Below, piece by piece: positions 1 to 8,358 of a DNA stretch of 64,000 nt. Below the pieces are notes generated by a model, which saw only the letters and a program-made list of their open reading frames with translations, was not told the DNA's origin and did not search any database. The stretch lies in NCBI RefSeq assembly GCF_030818415.1, contig NZ_JAUTAE010000001.1:684501-748500 (forward strand), given 5' to 3'. This stretch comes from Sphingomonas sp. SORGH_AS_0950. GTDB lineage: Bacteria; Pseudomonadota; Alphaproteobacteria; Sphingomonadales; Sphingomonadaceae. Both the position numbers and the translations under genes were made by a program. Numbering within the stretch: position 1 is the first letter of the stretch; every line of letters starts with the position of its first letter.

Positions 1-240
1 GACCCGGTCGCCGAAGTGACCAAAGGCGATCGCGCCAACCGGCCGCGCGACGAAGGCGAGCCCGAAACTGGCATAGGACAACAGCAATTGCGCCGCCGCC
101 GAGGAGGCCGGGAAGAAGAGCGGGCCGAACACCAGCGCCGCCGCTGTCGCATAGATATAGAAATCGTAGAACTCGACCGCCGTCCCGGTCAGGCTGGCCA
201 GCAGGATATGGCGGTGCGAAGGTGTCGAGGCACGGGTCAT
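1..240 (-). CDS. MFS transporter, metabolite:H+ symporter (MHS) type, N-terminal fragment
   Basis: Reading the minus strand from the ATG at 238-240 gives 80 residues that run off the window's left edge, so only the N-terminus is present. It starts MTRASTPSHRH and enters a membrane segment with TGTAVEFYDFYIYATAAALV, the first-helix signature of metabolite:H+ symporters (the ShiA/ProP/KgtP group of the major facilitator superfamily). A second hydrophobic stretch and the loop GAIAFGHFGDRV follow; GHFGDR is the conserved loop 2-3 motif of the superfamily. The substrate cannot be told from this part. The gene lies 66 bases downstream of the phosphate transporter on the same strand. The family is well supported; the specificity is open. 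Confidence 0.8.
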   Translation of the reverse strand, partial: MTRASTPSHRHILLASLTGTAVEFYDFYIYATAAALVFGPLFFPASSAAAQLLLSYASFGLAFVARPVGAIAFGHFGDRV

Positions 241-306
241 CCGCCCGCTGTGGCAGAAGCCAAATGCCGCCGTAAAGACCTATCCGCCGCGACCCGGCGG
301 GCCGGA

Positions 307-1947
307 TCAGCCCGCCAGCACCTCGGTCAGCTTCAGCAACAGCCAATAGAGCGTGCCCGACAGCAGCATCGCGACCGGCAGGGTCATGATCCAGGCGAGC
401 GCCATGTTGCGGATCGTCCGCGCCTGGAGCCCGGCGCCATTGGCGACCGAGGCACCGGCGACGCCGGAGGACAGGATATGCGTGGTCGACACCGGCCGCC
501 CCAGCTGGTCGGCGAGCAGGATCGTCGCCGCCGTCATCAGCTCGGCCGCCGCACCCATGCCATAGGTCAGATGCGTCTTGCCGATCCGCTCGCCGACCGT
601 GACCACGATCCGCCGCCAGCCGACCATCGTCCCCAGGCCCAGCGCCAGGGCGACCGTGATCTTCACCCAGAGCGGGATATAGCGGGTGCCGCGCTCCAGC
701 TGCTTGGCATAGCCGTTGAGCGACTCGATCTGGCCGGCGGTGAAACGGCTCTTGGCGCCTTCGTCCTTGGTCACCATCCGGGTGGTATCGAGAACCAAGT
801 ACATGTCGTTGCGCAGATTGGGAACGATCGCCGCCGGTACGCGGCTGAGCGTGCCGTAATCGGCGATCCGCTCGCCGATGTCGTGCGACAGGACCGACAG
901 GCCTTCATAGACCTGCGGCGTATCGATCGCCTTGGCGCGCACGCCATCGACGACGGCGGCGCGGGCCTGGTCCAGTGGGACCACATGGCCGGTGCCGTGC
1001 GCGGCATAGGCGGCGGAGGCGATGTCGGCGCTGCGGACAAAGGCGGCCATCGCACTTTCGGGCAGCGTCCGGTTGAGCGCATAGGCGGTGGGCGCGCAGC
1101 CGATCAGGATCAGCATGATCAGGCCCATCCCCTTCTGCCCGTCATTGCCGCCATGCGCGAAGCTGACCGCCGTGCAGGTGAAGATCAGCAGCGCCCGGAT
1201 GCCGCGCGGCGGGGGCGTATCGCCCTCGGGTTCGCGATACAGGCGGTCGTCGCGGAAAAAGCGCTTCATGACGAGGAGCAGCATCAGCGCACCGGCAAAG
1301 CCGATCAGCGGACTGAACAGCAGCGCGGAGAGGACCTTCCGCACCTGCTCCATGTCGACGCCCGATGTGCCGGGGATACTGGACAAAAGCTGGTTGGCGA
1401 GGCCGACTCCCAGGATCGATCCGATCAGCGCGTGGCTGGACGAATTGGGCAGCCCCACCGCCCAGGTCGCCAGATTCCAGATCACCGCCGCCAGTAGCAG
1501 CGCGAAGATCATCGCGAACCCGCCCGCCGATCCGACATGCAGCATCAGGTCGATCGGCAGCAGGGTGATGATCGAATAGGCGACCGCGCCGGTGGAGGTG
1601 ACGACGCCCAGGAAGTTGAAGAAACCCGACCATATGACGGCCACCGGCGCGGGCAGCGAATGGGTATAGATCACCGTCGCCACCGCATTGGCGGTATCGT
1701 GGAAGCCGTTGACGAACTCGAACCCCAACGCGATCAGCAGGGCCAGGCCCAGAAAGGCGAAGACACCGACCGCCATCGGCTCGCCGACCCGCGCCGTATC
1801 GCTCAGGATGCTGACCCCCGCATAGGCCAGGCCGCCGACGATCAGCGCGAGGAAAATCCACCGCCCCGACGGATGCAGCGACGCATCGAGCTTCGGTCCA
1901 CGAATGCGAGATTCGGATTCCCCGCCGGCAAGCGCATAAGGTGTCAT
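307..1947 (-). CDS. pit: Inorganic phosphate transporter, Pit family
   Basis: A 546-residue polytopic membrane protein. Seen: two homologous halves, the first with GFHDTANAVATVIYTHSLP and the second with GRPVSTTHILSSGVAGASVA, both hallmark repeats of Pit/PHO-4 low-affinity phosphate:cation symporters. Between them lies a hydrophilic stretch of about 130 residues (residues roughly 290-420), longer than in the shortest Pit proteins. The chosen ATG at 1945-1947 starts MTPYALAGGESES; an upstream in-frame ATG at 2109 would add 54 residues of Arg-rich sequence unlike the family. The family imports phosphate, usually as a metal-phosphate complex, with protons. No PhoU-like partner gene is adjacent. 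The family assignment is firm and the exact start less so, because no strong Shine-Dalgarno is visible. Confidence 0.9.
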   Translation of the reverse strand: MTPYALAGGESESRIRGPKLDASLHPSGRWIFLALIVGGLAYAGVSILSDTARVGEPMAVGVFAFLGLALLIALGFEFVNGFHDTANAVATVIYTHSLPAPVAVIWSGFFNFLGVVTSTGAVAYSIITLLPIDLMLHVGSAGGFAMIFALLLAAVIWNLATWAVGLPNSSSHALIGSILGVGLANQLLSSIPGTSGVDMEQVRKVLSALLFSPLIGFAGALMLLLVMKRFFRDDRLYREPEGDTPPPRGIRALLIFTCTAVSFAHGGNDGQKGMGLIMLILIGCAPTAYALNRTLPESAMAAFVRSADIASAAYAAHGTGHVVPLDQARAAVVDGVRAKAIDTPQVYEGLSVLSHDIGERIADYGTLSRVPAAIVPNLRNDMYLVLDTTRMVTKDEGAKSRFTAGQIESLNGYAKQLERGTRYIPLWVKITVALALGLGTMVGWRRIVVTVGERIGKTHLTYGMGAAAELMTAATILLADQLGRPVSTTHILSSGVAGASVANGAGLQARTIRNMALAWIMTLPVAMLLSGTLYWLLLKLTEVLAG

Positions 1948-2028
1948 GATAAACGTCCGTTGCGCCACGGAGGTGACGTTTTTATGACGCCGGGCCCGCG
2001 AGCCGTGGCGAATGCCATGCCGGTATGC

Positions 2029-2057
2029 GGCGGGACGTCCTCGTGCGACGTCCCGCC
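2029..2057 (-). terminator. Strong hairpin downstream of the UrcA gene
   Basis: An 11-bp perfect inverted repeat (GGCGGGACGTC and its complement) with a 7-nt loop lies 17 bases past the stop of the UrcA gene and upstream of pit. No U-run follows on the minus strand, so it may act as an RNA 3'-end stabiliser or a factor-dependent terminator rather than a classical intrinsic one. Confidence 0.45.
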
Positions 2058-2074
2058 CTATCCCGGACAGGCCC

Positions 2075-2383
2075 TTATCGCGTGCTGGCCAGCATGACGG
2101 GGGCGGCAAGCAGCGCGGCGACCTTCACGGCGGCGTCGGCCTGCATCTCCGCGCGGCACCGCGCCACGCCTTCGTTCTGCGCCAGATCATTGGTCATGGG
2201 TCCGCATGCGATCGCCGCCGCGCGGCGAATGCGGGCGTCGAGCATCGCCCGGTGATCGGGTCGATGGAGATCGAGATCGGCGTGACGGACCTTGATGCTG
2301 ACCGGTTCGCGCACCTGCGCCTCGACGGAGGCGCCGGACAGGAAAAACGAGGCCGCAAGGGCGACGGCAAAGATCTTGCTCAT
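2075..2383 (-). CDS. UrcA family protein
   Basis: A 102-residue protein with an N-terminal signal peptide (MSKIFAVALAASFFLSGASVEA, cleavage after the SVEA region). The mature part has the UrcA-family pattern: a V.V.HADLDL strand, a spaced arginine (DARIRRAAAIACG), a second Cys in VARCRAEMQADA and an alanine-rich tail. The two cysteines could form a disulfide in the periplasm. UrcA proteins are common in sphingomonads and have no established biochemical role. The start at 2383 is set by AGGAG about 8 bases upstream and by the signal peptide; a longer frame upstream is not protein-like. It is probably a single-gene unit ended by the hairpin at 2029-2057. Confidence 0.8.
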   Translation of the reverse strand: MSKIFAVALAASFFLSGASVEAQVREPVSIKVRHADLDLHRPDHRAMLDARIRRAAAIACGPMTNDLAQNEGVARCRAEMQADAAVKVAALLAAPVMLASTR

Positions 2384-2572
2384 GGGAAGCTCCTGCATGG
2401 GGTCGTGCCCGTCACGGCGGCGTCGGTGTTTCCACCCCGTCGCTCGTCGGCACGCACCGCCCCTAGGCCACCCGCATGTCGGTTTCGGGTCGGGCGTGGG
2501 ACGCCCGTGTGACATATCCCGCTATGACACAGCATCGCCATCGAACGACCGAAGGTTGCCCCGGCGGCCAAC

Positions 2573-2587
2573 GTTCCCTAACTGTTC
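2573..2587 (+). promoter_or_regulatory. Perfect alphaproteobacterial LexA (SOS) box upstream of pcrA
   Basis: GTTC-CCTAACT-GTTC, an exact match to the alphaproteobacterial LexA consensus GTTC-N7-GTTC, ends three bases before the helicase ATG. A possible -35 (TTGCCC, 2556-2561) and a poor -10 (TAACTG, 2579-2584) would place LexA over the -10 and transcription start near the ATG, so the mRNA might be leaderless. The motif is seen directly; its function is inferred. Confidence 0.65.
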
Positions 2588-2590
2588 GCG

Positions 2591-4903
2591 ATGACCGTCG
2601 CTCCCTCCGCCGATCCCGCCCGGATTTCCACCGGACAACTGGCCGATTACCCCTATCTGCGCACGCTGAACCCGGCACAGCGTGAGGCGGTGCTGACCAC
2701 CGATGGCCCGGTCCTGGTGCTGGCGGGCGCGGGCACGGGCAAGACGGCGGCGCTGACCGCGCGGCTGGCGCATCTGCTCTACACCCGCAAGGCCTGGCCT
2801 TCCGAAATCCTGTCCGTCACCTTCACGAACAAGGCCGCACGCGAGATGCGGGAACGCGTCGGGCGGCTGGTCGGCGATGCCGTCGAGGGGATGCCATGGC
2901 TGGGCACCTTCCATGCCATCGGTGCCAAGATGCTGCGCCGCCATGCCGAGCTGGTCGGGCTCCAGTCGAACTTCACCATCCTCGACACCGACGACCAGCT
3001 CCGCCTGCTCAAGCAGCTGATCGTCGCGGCCGATATCGACGAGAAGCGTTTCCCGGCGCGGGCGCTCGGCGGGCTGATCGACGAGTGGAAGAACAAGGGG
3101 CTGGTCCCCGGCGACATCGATGCGGGCGAGGCCGAACGCTATGCCAATGGCCGCGGGGCCGAGCTGTATCGCCAGTATCAGGACCGGCTGCGCAGCGTGA
3201 ACGCTTGCGACTTCGGCGATCTGCTGCTCCACATGCTGACCATCCTGAAGACGCATCGCGATGTGCTGGAGCATTATCAGCAGCGTTTCCGCTATATCAT
3301 GGTGGACGAATATCAGGACACCAACAGCGTCCAGTATCTCTGGCTGCGGCTGCTGGCGCAGGCGCGCAAGAATATCGCGTGCGTCGGCGACGACGACCAG
3401 TCCATCTATTCCTGGCGCGGCGCGCAGGTGGAGAATATCCTGCGCTTCGAACGCGACTTCCCCGGTGCCAAGGTCATCCGGCTGGAACAGAATTACCGTT
3501 CGACCCCGCATATCCTGGGGGCGGCGTCGGGCGTGATCGCCAATAATGGCGGACGGCTGGGCAAGACGCTGTGGACCGAACTCGACGTGGGCGAAAAGGT
3601 CCGCGTGCTGGGCGTATGGGACGGCCCCGAAGAGGCCCGGCGCGTCGGCGAGGAGATCGAGGCGGCGCGGCGATCCGGCACCTCCTATGGCGATATCGCG
3701 ATCCTGGTCCGCGCCTCGCACCAGACGCGCGAGTTCGAGGATCGCTTCATCGCGATCGGCCTGCCCTACCGGATCGTCGGCGGCTTCCGCTTTTACGAGC
3801 GTGCCGAAATCCGCGATGCGCTGGCCTATCTGCGGGTGGTCAACCAGCCATCGGACGATCTGGCGTTCGAGCGGATCGTCAACGTTCCCAAGCGCGGGCT
3901 GGGCGACAAGGCGCTGGCCAAGATCCATCAATTGGCGCGGGCCGAGGGCCTGCCGCTGACCCTGGCCTCGGCGCGTATCCTCGACACCGACGAACTGACC
4001 CCGCAGGCACGGCGGAGCCTGGGCAATCTGATCGGGGACATCGCCCGGTGGCGCGACATGGCCCGCGACCTGCCGCACCCCGAACTTGCCCGACAACTAC
4101 TGGACGAGAGCGGCTATACCGCCATGTACCAGAACGAGAAGTCGGCGGAGGCGGCCGGGCGGCTGGAGAACCTGTCCGAACTCGTCCGCGCGATGGAGGA
4201 TTACGAGTCGCTCGGCGCGTTTCTGGAGCATGTGTCGCTGGTCATGGAACGCGATGGCGACCAGCGCGAGCCCGAGGTGACGATCATGACGATCCACGCC
4301 GCCAAGGGGCTGGAGTTCGACACCGTCTTCCTCGCGGGCTGGGAGGAAGGGCTGTTCCCCTCGCAGCGCGCGATCGATGAAGGCGGCACGCGCAGCCTGG
4401 AGGAGGAGCGGCGCCTCGCCTATGTCGCGATCACCCGCGCGCGGCGCAAGGCGGTGATCCTGCATGCGGCCAACCGCCGCATCTATGGCCAATGGACCTC
4501 CAGCCTGCCGAGCCGCTTCGTCGGCGAGCTGCCGCCCGAGCATATCGACAGCGAGACGAGCATGACCGGCGGCGAAAGCCTGTGGCGCGCCAACTGGTCC
4601 GAACATGCCGACCCCTTCGCCAATGTGGCGCGGGGGACGGGGCGCGGGCCGGGATGGCAGCGGGCGGCGACCAGCCAGAACGCGACGCCGACGCGACCCG
4701 CGCGGATCGTCGAGTCGCGCGCGCCCTCGGTCGGGCTGGGGCAAAAGGGCCGGGACGACCTGGCCGTGGGCGACCGGGTCTTTCACCAGAAATTCGGATA
4801 TGGGGCGATCGCCGCGATCGAGGGAAACAAGCTGGAGATCGATTTCGAACAGGCGGGGCGCAAGCGGGTGATGGACAGCTTCGTCACCAAAAGCGTCGCC
4901 TGA
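2591..4903 (+). CDS. pcrA: ATP-dependent 3'-5' DNA helicase UvrD/PcrA
   Basis: A 770-residue superfamily 1A helicase used in nucleotide excision repair, mismatch repair and removal of stalled RNA polymerase and RecA filaments. Visible motifs in order: Q-motif (LNPAQREAV), Walker A GAGTGKT (residues 46-52), DEYQDTN (motif II), GDDDQSIYSWRGA (III), QNYRST (IV), TIHAAKGLEFD (V) and RRLAYVAITRAR (VI). The last 45 residues (VGDRVFHQKFGYG onward) match the C-terminal Tudor-like domain that binds RNA polymerase in PcrA/UvrD. The ATG at 2591 has no Shine-Dalgarno because the LexA box occupies that place, which fits a leaderless message or a start slightly further in. No partner gene is adjacent. Both names, uvrD and pcrA, are used for alphaproteobacterial members. 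Confidence 0.95.
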   Translation: MTVAPSADPARISTGQLADYPYLRTLNPAQREAVLTTDGPVLVLAGAGTGKTAALTARLAHLLYTRKAWPSEILSVTFTNKAAREMRERVGRLVGDAVEGMPWLGTFHAIGAKMLRRHAELVGLQSNFTILDTDDQLRLLKQLIVAADIDEKRFPARALGGLIDEWKNKGLVPGDIDAGEAERYANGRGAELYRQYQDRLRSVNACDFGDLLLHMLTILKTHRDVLEHYQQRFRYIMVDEYQDTNSVQYLWLRLLAQARKNIACVGDDDQSIYSWRGAQVENILRFERDFPGAKVIRLEQNYRSTPHILGAASGVIANNGGRLGKTLWTELDVGEKVRVLGVWDGPEEARRVGEEIEAARRSGTSYGDIAILVRASHQTREFEDRFIAIGLPYRIVGGFRFYERAEIRDALAYLRVVNQPSDDLAFERIVNVPKRGLGDKALAKIHQLARAEGLPLTLASARILDTDELTPQARRSLGNLIGDIARWRDMARDLPHPELARQLLDESGYTAMYQNEKSAEAAGRLENLSELVRAMEDYESLGAFLEHVSLVMERDGDQREPEVTIMTIHAAKGLEFDTVFLAGWEEGLFPSQRAIDEGGTRSLEEERRLAYVAITRARRKAVILHAANRRIYGQWTSSLPSRFVGELPPEHIDSETSMTGGESLWRANWSEHADPFANVARGTGRGPGWQRAATSQNATPTRPARIVESRAPSVGLGQKGRDDLAVGDRVFHQKFGYGAIAAIEGNKLEIDFEQAGRKRVMDSFVTKSVA

Positions 4904-4987
4904 TCCGGGGGCGTCGTTCAGGAACCATATCGATTCGTAGCCGTATCGGTCGCATCGCCCGATTGTCCGGGCGCTGGAGGATAACCG

Positions 4988-5548
4988 ATGGGCTTTCGCC
5001 GCCTGGCCACCGTCGCGATCACGACGGCCGTCACCCTGACCGCCATTCCCGCCACGGCACAGACCGCCGCCGACGATGCGCGCTTCCGCGCGGCACAGGC
5101 GCGGTTCGACCGGGAGTATCAGATCTATCGCCAGGAGGCCGAGCTGTATCTGTCGCGGCGGGAACGTGGCGGATATGACGACGGCTATGACCGCCCCGCC
5201 CCGCCGCCGCCCGGCGGTCCCGGCGGCTATCGTGTCGCCCCGTCGATCCCGGCGGATGGCTATGCCAATGGCGAACCCTATTACGACCCGGTCGGCGATT
5301 ATCGGGACGGCCCGCAATATCGCGAGCGTGTGCTGCAACCGCAGGACCGCGTCTATGCGGGCACCGACGGCCGCTATTATTGCCGCCGGTCGGACGGCAC
5401 GACCGGCCTGATCATCGGCGGCGCGGCGGGCGGCATATTGGGCAATCTGGTCGGCGGGCGAAGCAGCACGATCGCGACGCTGCTGGGCGCGGCCGGCGGT
5501 GCGCTGGCCGGGCGGTCGATCGAGCAGAACCAGGTCCGCTGCCGCTGA
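4988..5548 (+). CDS. Secreted glycine-zipper 2TM domain protein
   Basis: A 186-residue protein with a signal peptide (residues 1-24, ending PATAQ). It has a charged, tyrosine- and proline-rich middle (repeated YDDGYDRP, PPPPGGPGG, PYYDPVGDYRDG) and a C-terminal glycine-zipper pair (LIIGGAAGGILGNLVGG and TLLGAAGGALAGRSIEQ), preceded by RYYCRR and ending QVRCR. Paired glycine zippers with a Cys at each side are typical of outer-membrane or surface-associated 'glycine zipper 2TM' proteins such as the SlyB/RcnB-like group. GGAGG eight bases before the ATG supports the start. The function is unknown; a role in envelope stability is only an analogy. A weak EcfG-like element lies upstream (see rejected items). 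Confidence 0.75.
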   Translation: MGFRRLATVAITTAVTLTAIPATAQTAADDARFRAAQARFDREYQIYRQEAELYLSRRERGGYDDGYDRPAPPPPGGPGGYRVAPSIPADGYANGEPYYDPVGDYRDGPQYRERVLQPQDRVYAGTDGRYYCRRSDGTTGLIIGGAAGGILGNLVGGRSSTIATLLGAAGGALAGRSIEQNQVRCR

Positions 5549-5559
5549 TCCGATATTTG

Positions 5560-5587
5560 GGGGCGGTCGGGAACACCAGGCCGCCCC
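5560..5587. terminator. Hairpin between convergent genes
   Basis: GGGGCGG (5560-5566) and CCGCCCC (5581-5587) form a 7-bp stem with a 14-nt loop in the 58-bp space between two convergent genes. It could end transcription in both directions. There is no clear U-run. Confidence 0.4.
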
Positions 5588-5606
5588 GGATTTCAGCGAT
5601 ACCCGA

Positions 5607-5966
5607 TCAGGCGGGATCGACCATCATGAGGGCGCAGTTCCTGTACTTCTCCGCATCCCGCTCGAACAGCGCGCTGGCGGGGAAGCGGCGCGGGGTCAGG
5701 CGCAGCGAGCCCAGGCCCGCCAGCTTGAACGTCCCCATCTTTTCCTCGCGCGGCGGCTTGCCGTCCCGCTCGACGGTTGTGGCATCGACGTACAACTCGT
5801 CATGCCGCGTGTAGATCACATGGGGCGCCAACACCACTTCGCCGCGATTATACATGGCGGACACCGCCTGCATCTTCACAATGGCTTCGAAGATGATCGC
5901 AGGAGCGCCCGCCGCCGGCTCAGCCGGACGGCGCTCGGTCGTCGTCATATCGGTCATGCCCTGCAT
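5607..5966 (-). CDS. Hypothetical protein, about 119 aa
   Basis: I do not recognise a family. The product is a small soluble protein without signal or membrane segment: an N-terminal MQGMTDMTTTERRPAEP linker, then a mixed region (AIIFEAIVKMQAVSAMYN, VVLAPHVIYTRHDELYVDATTV) and a C-terminal half with several Arg/Phe positions (GSLRLTPRRFPASALFERD). Strand-rich wording such as HDELYVDATTVERDGK suggests a small beta-barrel, possibly a ligand- or nucleic-acid-binding domain, but this is a guess. Three in-frame ATGs lie close together (5966, 5957, 5948). The first has AGGA seven bases upstream and is chosen. It follows the peptidase gene on the same strand but is separated from it by a strong terminator. 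Confidence 0.6.
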   Translation of the reverse strand: MQGMTDMTTTERRPAEPAAGAPAIIFEAIVKMQAVSAMYNRGEVVLAPHVIYTRHDELYVDATTVERDGKPPREEKMGTFKLAGLGSLRLTPRRFPASALFERDAEKYRNCALMMVDPA

Positions 5967-6019
5967 TTGCCCGTCCTGCCGCAACGCAGCAAGAGCAATT
6001 ACGCCGCAATCGCCCATCG

Positions 6020-6055
6020 AAAAAGGGCGCGAGCGAACGGCATGCGCTCGCGCCC
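6020..6055 (-). terminator. Intrinsic terminator of the S9 peptidase gene
   Basis: An 11-bp perfect GC-rich stem (6025-6035 with 6045-6055), a 9-nt loop and, on the minus strand, a following run of five T (6020-6024). It begins 7 bases past the peptidase stop codon. This is a classical Rho-independent terminator. Confidence 0.85.
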
Positions 6056-6061
6056 CCTGGT

Positions 6062-8176
6062 TCACTTCGCCGGGCCCATCAGTTTCTGGGCGAAATAGAC
6101 CATCTGCTGGGCATTGAGCCGGGCGCCCTGCGCGATGTCGGCGTCGCCCGAATGGCCACCTGCCATATCCTCGTAGAAGAGATAGGGGATGCCATATTCA
6201 CCCAGCCGCGCCGCGAACTTGCGGGCATGTTGCGGCCCGACCCGATCGTCCTTGGTGGTCGTCCAGATATAGGGCTCGGGATAGGCGACGCCCTTGCGGA
6301 TATTGGCATAGGGCGAGATCTTGCGCAGGAACGTGGCCTCTTCGGGCACGTCGATCGAGCCATATTCGTCCTTCCACGAATCACCCGCCGCGATCTTCTG
6401 ATAGCGGACCATGTCGAGCAGCGGCACCTGGATCGTCACCGCCTTCCACAGTTCGGGATGCTGGGTCAACTCGACCCCCATCAGCAGGCCGCCGTTCGAG
6501 CCGCCATAGATGCCCAGCTTCTGCGGGCTGGTGATATGCCGCGCGAACAGGTCCTTGGCGACCGAGGCGAAGTCGTCATAGATGATCTGCCGCTTGGTCT
6601 TGCGGCCCGCGTCATGCCATTTCGGCCCGAACTCGCCACCACCCCGGATATTGGCGAGCACGAACGCCCCGCCGCGCTCGGTCCAGATCTTGCCGGTCGA
6701 CCCCAGATAATAGGGCAGCCGCGCAATCTCGAACCCGCCATAGGCGGTCATCAGCGTCGGCGTGGTGCCGTCCAGCTTCGCGCCCTTGGGCAGGACGACG
6801 AAATAGGGGATTTTGGTGCCGTCGGTCGACACCGCCTCATATTGATGGACCGTCGCGCCGGTCGCGTCAAACCGGGCGGGCAGCGTCTTGAGCACCTGCG
6901 GCGCGGAGGGTTTCGCCGCGTCGAAGCGCGACAGGACGGTCGGGGTCGTGAAGCCCGAGGTGGACAGATAGACGATGTCCGACCGGTCGCTCGTGCTGGC
7001 CACGTCGACGGTCATATTGTCGGGCACCTGCACCGCCGATGACGCCCAGCCGGTGGCGGTGGGCGCAAAGACGCTCGCCCGGCCCCGGACATTGTCGATA
7101 TAGGTGATAACCACGCGGTCCTTCGTGGTCGACACGCCCTCCACCGCCTGACGCTCGGTCGGGGTGAACAGCGCGCGCGGGGTGATCCTGCCCGCCTCCA
7201 GCTCGGACAGCGGCGCCCAGACGACCGAACCTGCCGGGAACGAGCCCCATGCGTCGCTGGTCTGGAAGATCACGCGGCCATCGACCATTCCGGCGGGGAA
7301 GGCGCGCGCGGGCATGGCGATCGCCTTGGCCCCGCCCTGCGGCGTCCAGAACAGCTTGTCGCCACCGAAAAAGGTTCGCCGCCGCTCGATCACGACCGCG
7401 CGGTGGCCCTGGGCATCGGTCAGCACACCCGCATAGGTGCCCAGCTCGTCCGACGGCTCGCCCCGGAAGATCTCGGTCGCCTGCGACAGCGGCTGTCCGC
7501 GCCGGACCATCTTCACGACGAAGGGATAGCTCGACTTGGTCAGCGTCCCCTGCCCCCAATCGCGGCTGACCAGCAGCGTGTCCTTGTCCAGCCATGCCAC
7601 GCCCTGCTTCGAGGTCGACAGGCGGAAACCATCGGGTACGAAGCCGCCGGTCGCCATGTCGAACTCGCGATATTCGATCGCATCCTCGCCGCCCTCCGAC
7701 AGCGCGACCAGGCAGAGTCTTTCCTCGGGGCTGAGGCAGCTGACGCCCTTCCACACCCATTTCTTGCCCTCGGCCTTGCTCAGCGCATCCAGGTCGAGCA
7801 GCGTCGTCCAGCGGGGATTGGCGGTGGCGTAATCGGCCTCGGTCGTCCAGCGCCACAGCCCCTGGGGGTGATCGGTGTCGCGCCAGAAGTTGACGATGCG
7901 GCCATACATCTGGCCCGGCATCGGAATGCGATCCTTCGCCGAGGCGATGGCCAGCGCTTCCTGGTAGAAGGTCTGATAGCGCGGATCATTCTGCAACCGG
8001 GGCAGTGTCTTGGCATTTTCGGCCTCGACCCAGGACAGCGCCTTGGCGCCGTCCTTCTCCTCCAGCCAGATATAGGGGTCATTCTCCGTCATCGTGCTCA
8101 TCTGGGCCATCGCCGGGGCCCCCGCAACCTGTGTCGCCAGCATCGATCCGGCCAGCATCCACCGCCATCCCCGCAT
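6062..8176 (-). CDS. Prolyl oligopeptidase family (S9A) serine peptidase, secreted
   Basis: A 704-residue peptidase with a signal peptide (residues 1-24, ending PAMA), so it should act in the periplasm. The N-terminal half is the seven-bladed propeller typical of S9A enzymes, starting from NDPYIWLEEKDGAKALSWVEAEN. The C-terminal alpha/beta-hydrolase domain carries the triad: nucleophile Ser560 in GGSNGGLLMG, Asp643 or Asp644 in TTKDDRVGPQHARKF, and His675 in AGGHSGDAD. The family cleaves short proline-containing peptides; the length is usual. Sphingomonads have many such secreted peptidases, so the substrate cannot be named. It is monocistronic, with its own terminator, and diverges from the haloperoxidase-like gene. 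Confidence 0.92.
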   Translation of the reverse strand: MRGWRWMLAGSMLATQVAGAPAMAQMSTMTENDPYIWLEEKDGAKALSWVEAENAKTLPRLQNDPRYQTFYQEALAIASAKDRIPMPGQMYGRIVNFWRDTDHPQGLWRWTTEADYATANPRWTTLLDLDALSKAEGKKWVWKGVSCLSPEERLCLVALSEGGEDAIEYREFDMATGGFVPDGFRLSTSKQGVAWLDKDTLLVSRDWGQGTLTKSSYPFVVKMVRRGQPLSQATEIFRGEPSDELGTYAGVLTDAQGHRAVVIERRRTFFGGDKLFWTPQGGAKAIAMPARAFPAGMVDGRVIFQTSDAWGSFPAGSVVWAPLSELEAGRITPRALFTPTERQAVEGVSTTKDRVVITYIDNVRGRASVFAPTATGWASSAVQVPDNMTVDVASTSDRSDIVYLSTSGFTTPTVLSRFDAAKPSAPQVLKTLPARFDATGATVHQYEAVSTDGTKIPYFVVLPKGAKLDGTTPTLMTAYGGFEIARLPYYLGSTGKIWTERGGAFVLANIRGGGEFGPKWHDAGRKTKRQIIYDDFASVAKDLFARHITSPQKLGIYGGSNGGLLMGVELTQHPELWKAVTIQVPLLDMVRYQKIAAGDSWKDEYGSIDVPEEATFLRKISPYANIRKGVAYPEPYIWTTTKDDRVGPQHARKFAARLGEYGIPYLFYEDMAGGHSGDADIAQGARLNAQQMVYFAQKLMGPAK

Positions 8177-8294
8177 TCGTCATGCTCCATATCCTGAATG
8201 GGGGCGAATGTGACTTCATCACCCGCCGCTGGCAATGCGTTACGTTCCGAAAAATCGCACGCGGTCCGCATGGCACTGATGGTGGCATGGCGAC

Positions 8295-8319
8295 GGAACG
8301 GTGGCTCGGGCGGCCCGTT
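8295..8319 (+). promoter_or_regulatory. Sigma-EcfG (general stress response) promoter
   Basis: GGAAC (8295-8299), a 16-base spacer and CGTT (8316-8319) match the alphaproteobacterial EcfG consensus exactly. The element lies 39 bases before the ATG of the hydrolase, giving a 5' leader of about 30 bases that carries AAGGAG. No experimental support is possible here. Confidence 0.7.
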
Positions 8320-8358
8320 CCCCCTTCCGCTTACCACAAGAACGTCAAGGAGTTGGCG

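Noticed and set aside
16..1497. Long plus-strand open frame (493 codons) antisense to pit
   Set aside because: GC-rich DNA leaves many long frames open. Its product is Arg/Gln-rich with no motif, and pit on the other strand is a clear family member.
4921..4945. GGAAC-N16-CGTA before the glycine-zipper gene, as an EcfG promoter
   Set aside because: The -10 part differs from CGTT in the last base and such near matches are frequent in GC-rich DNA; kept only as a weak possibility.
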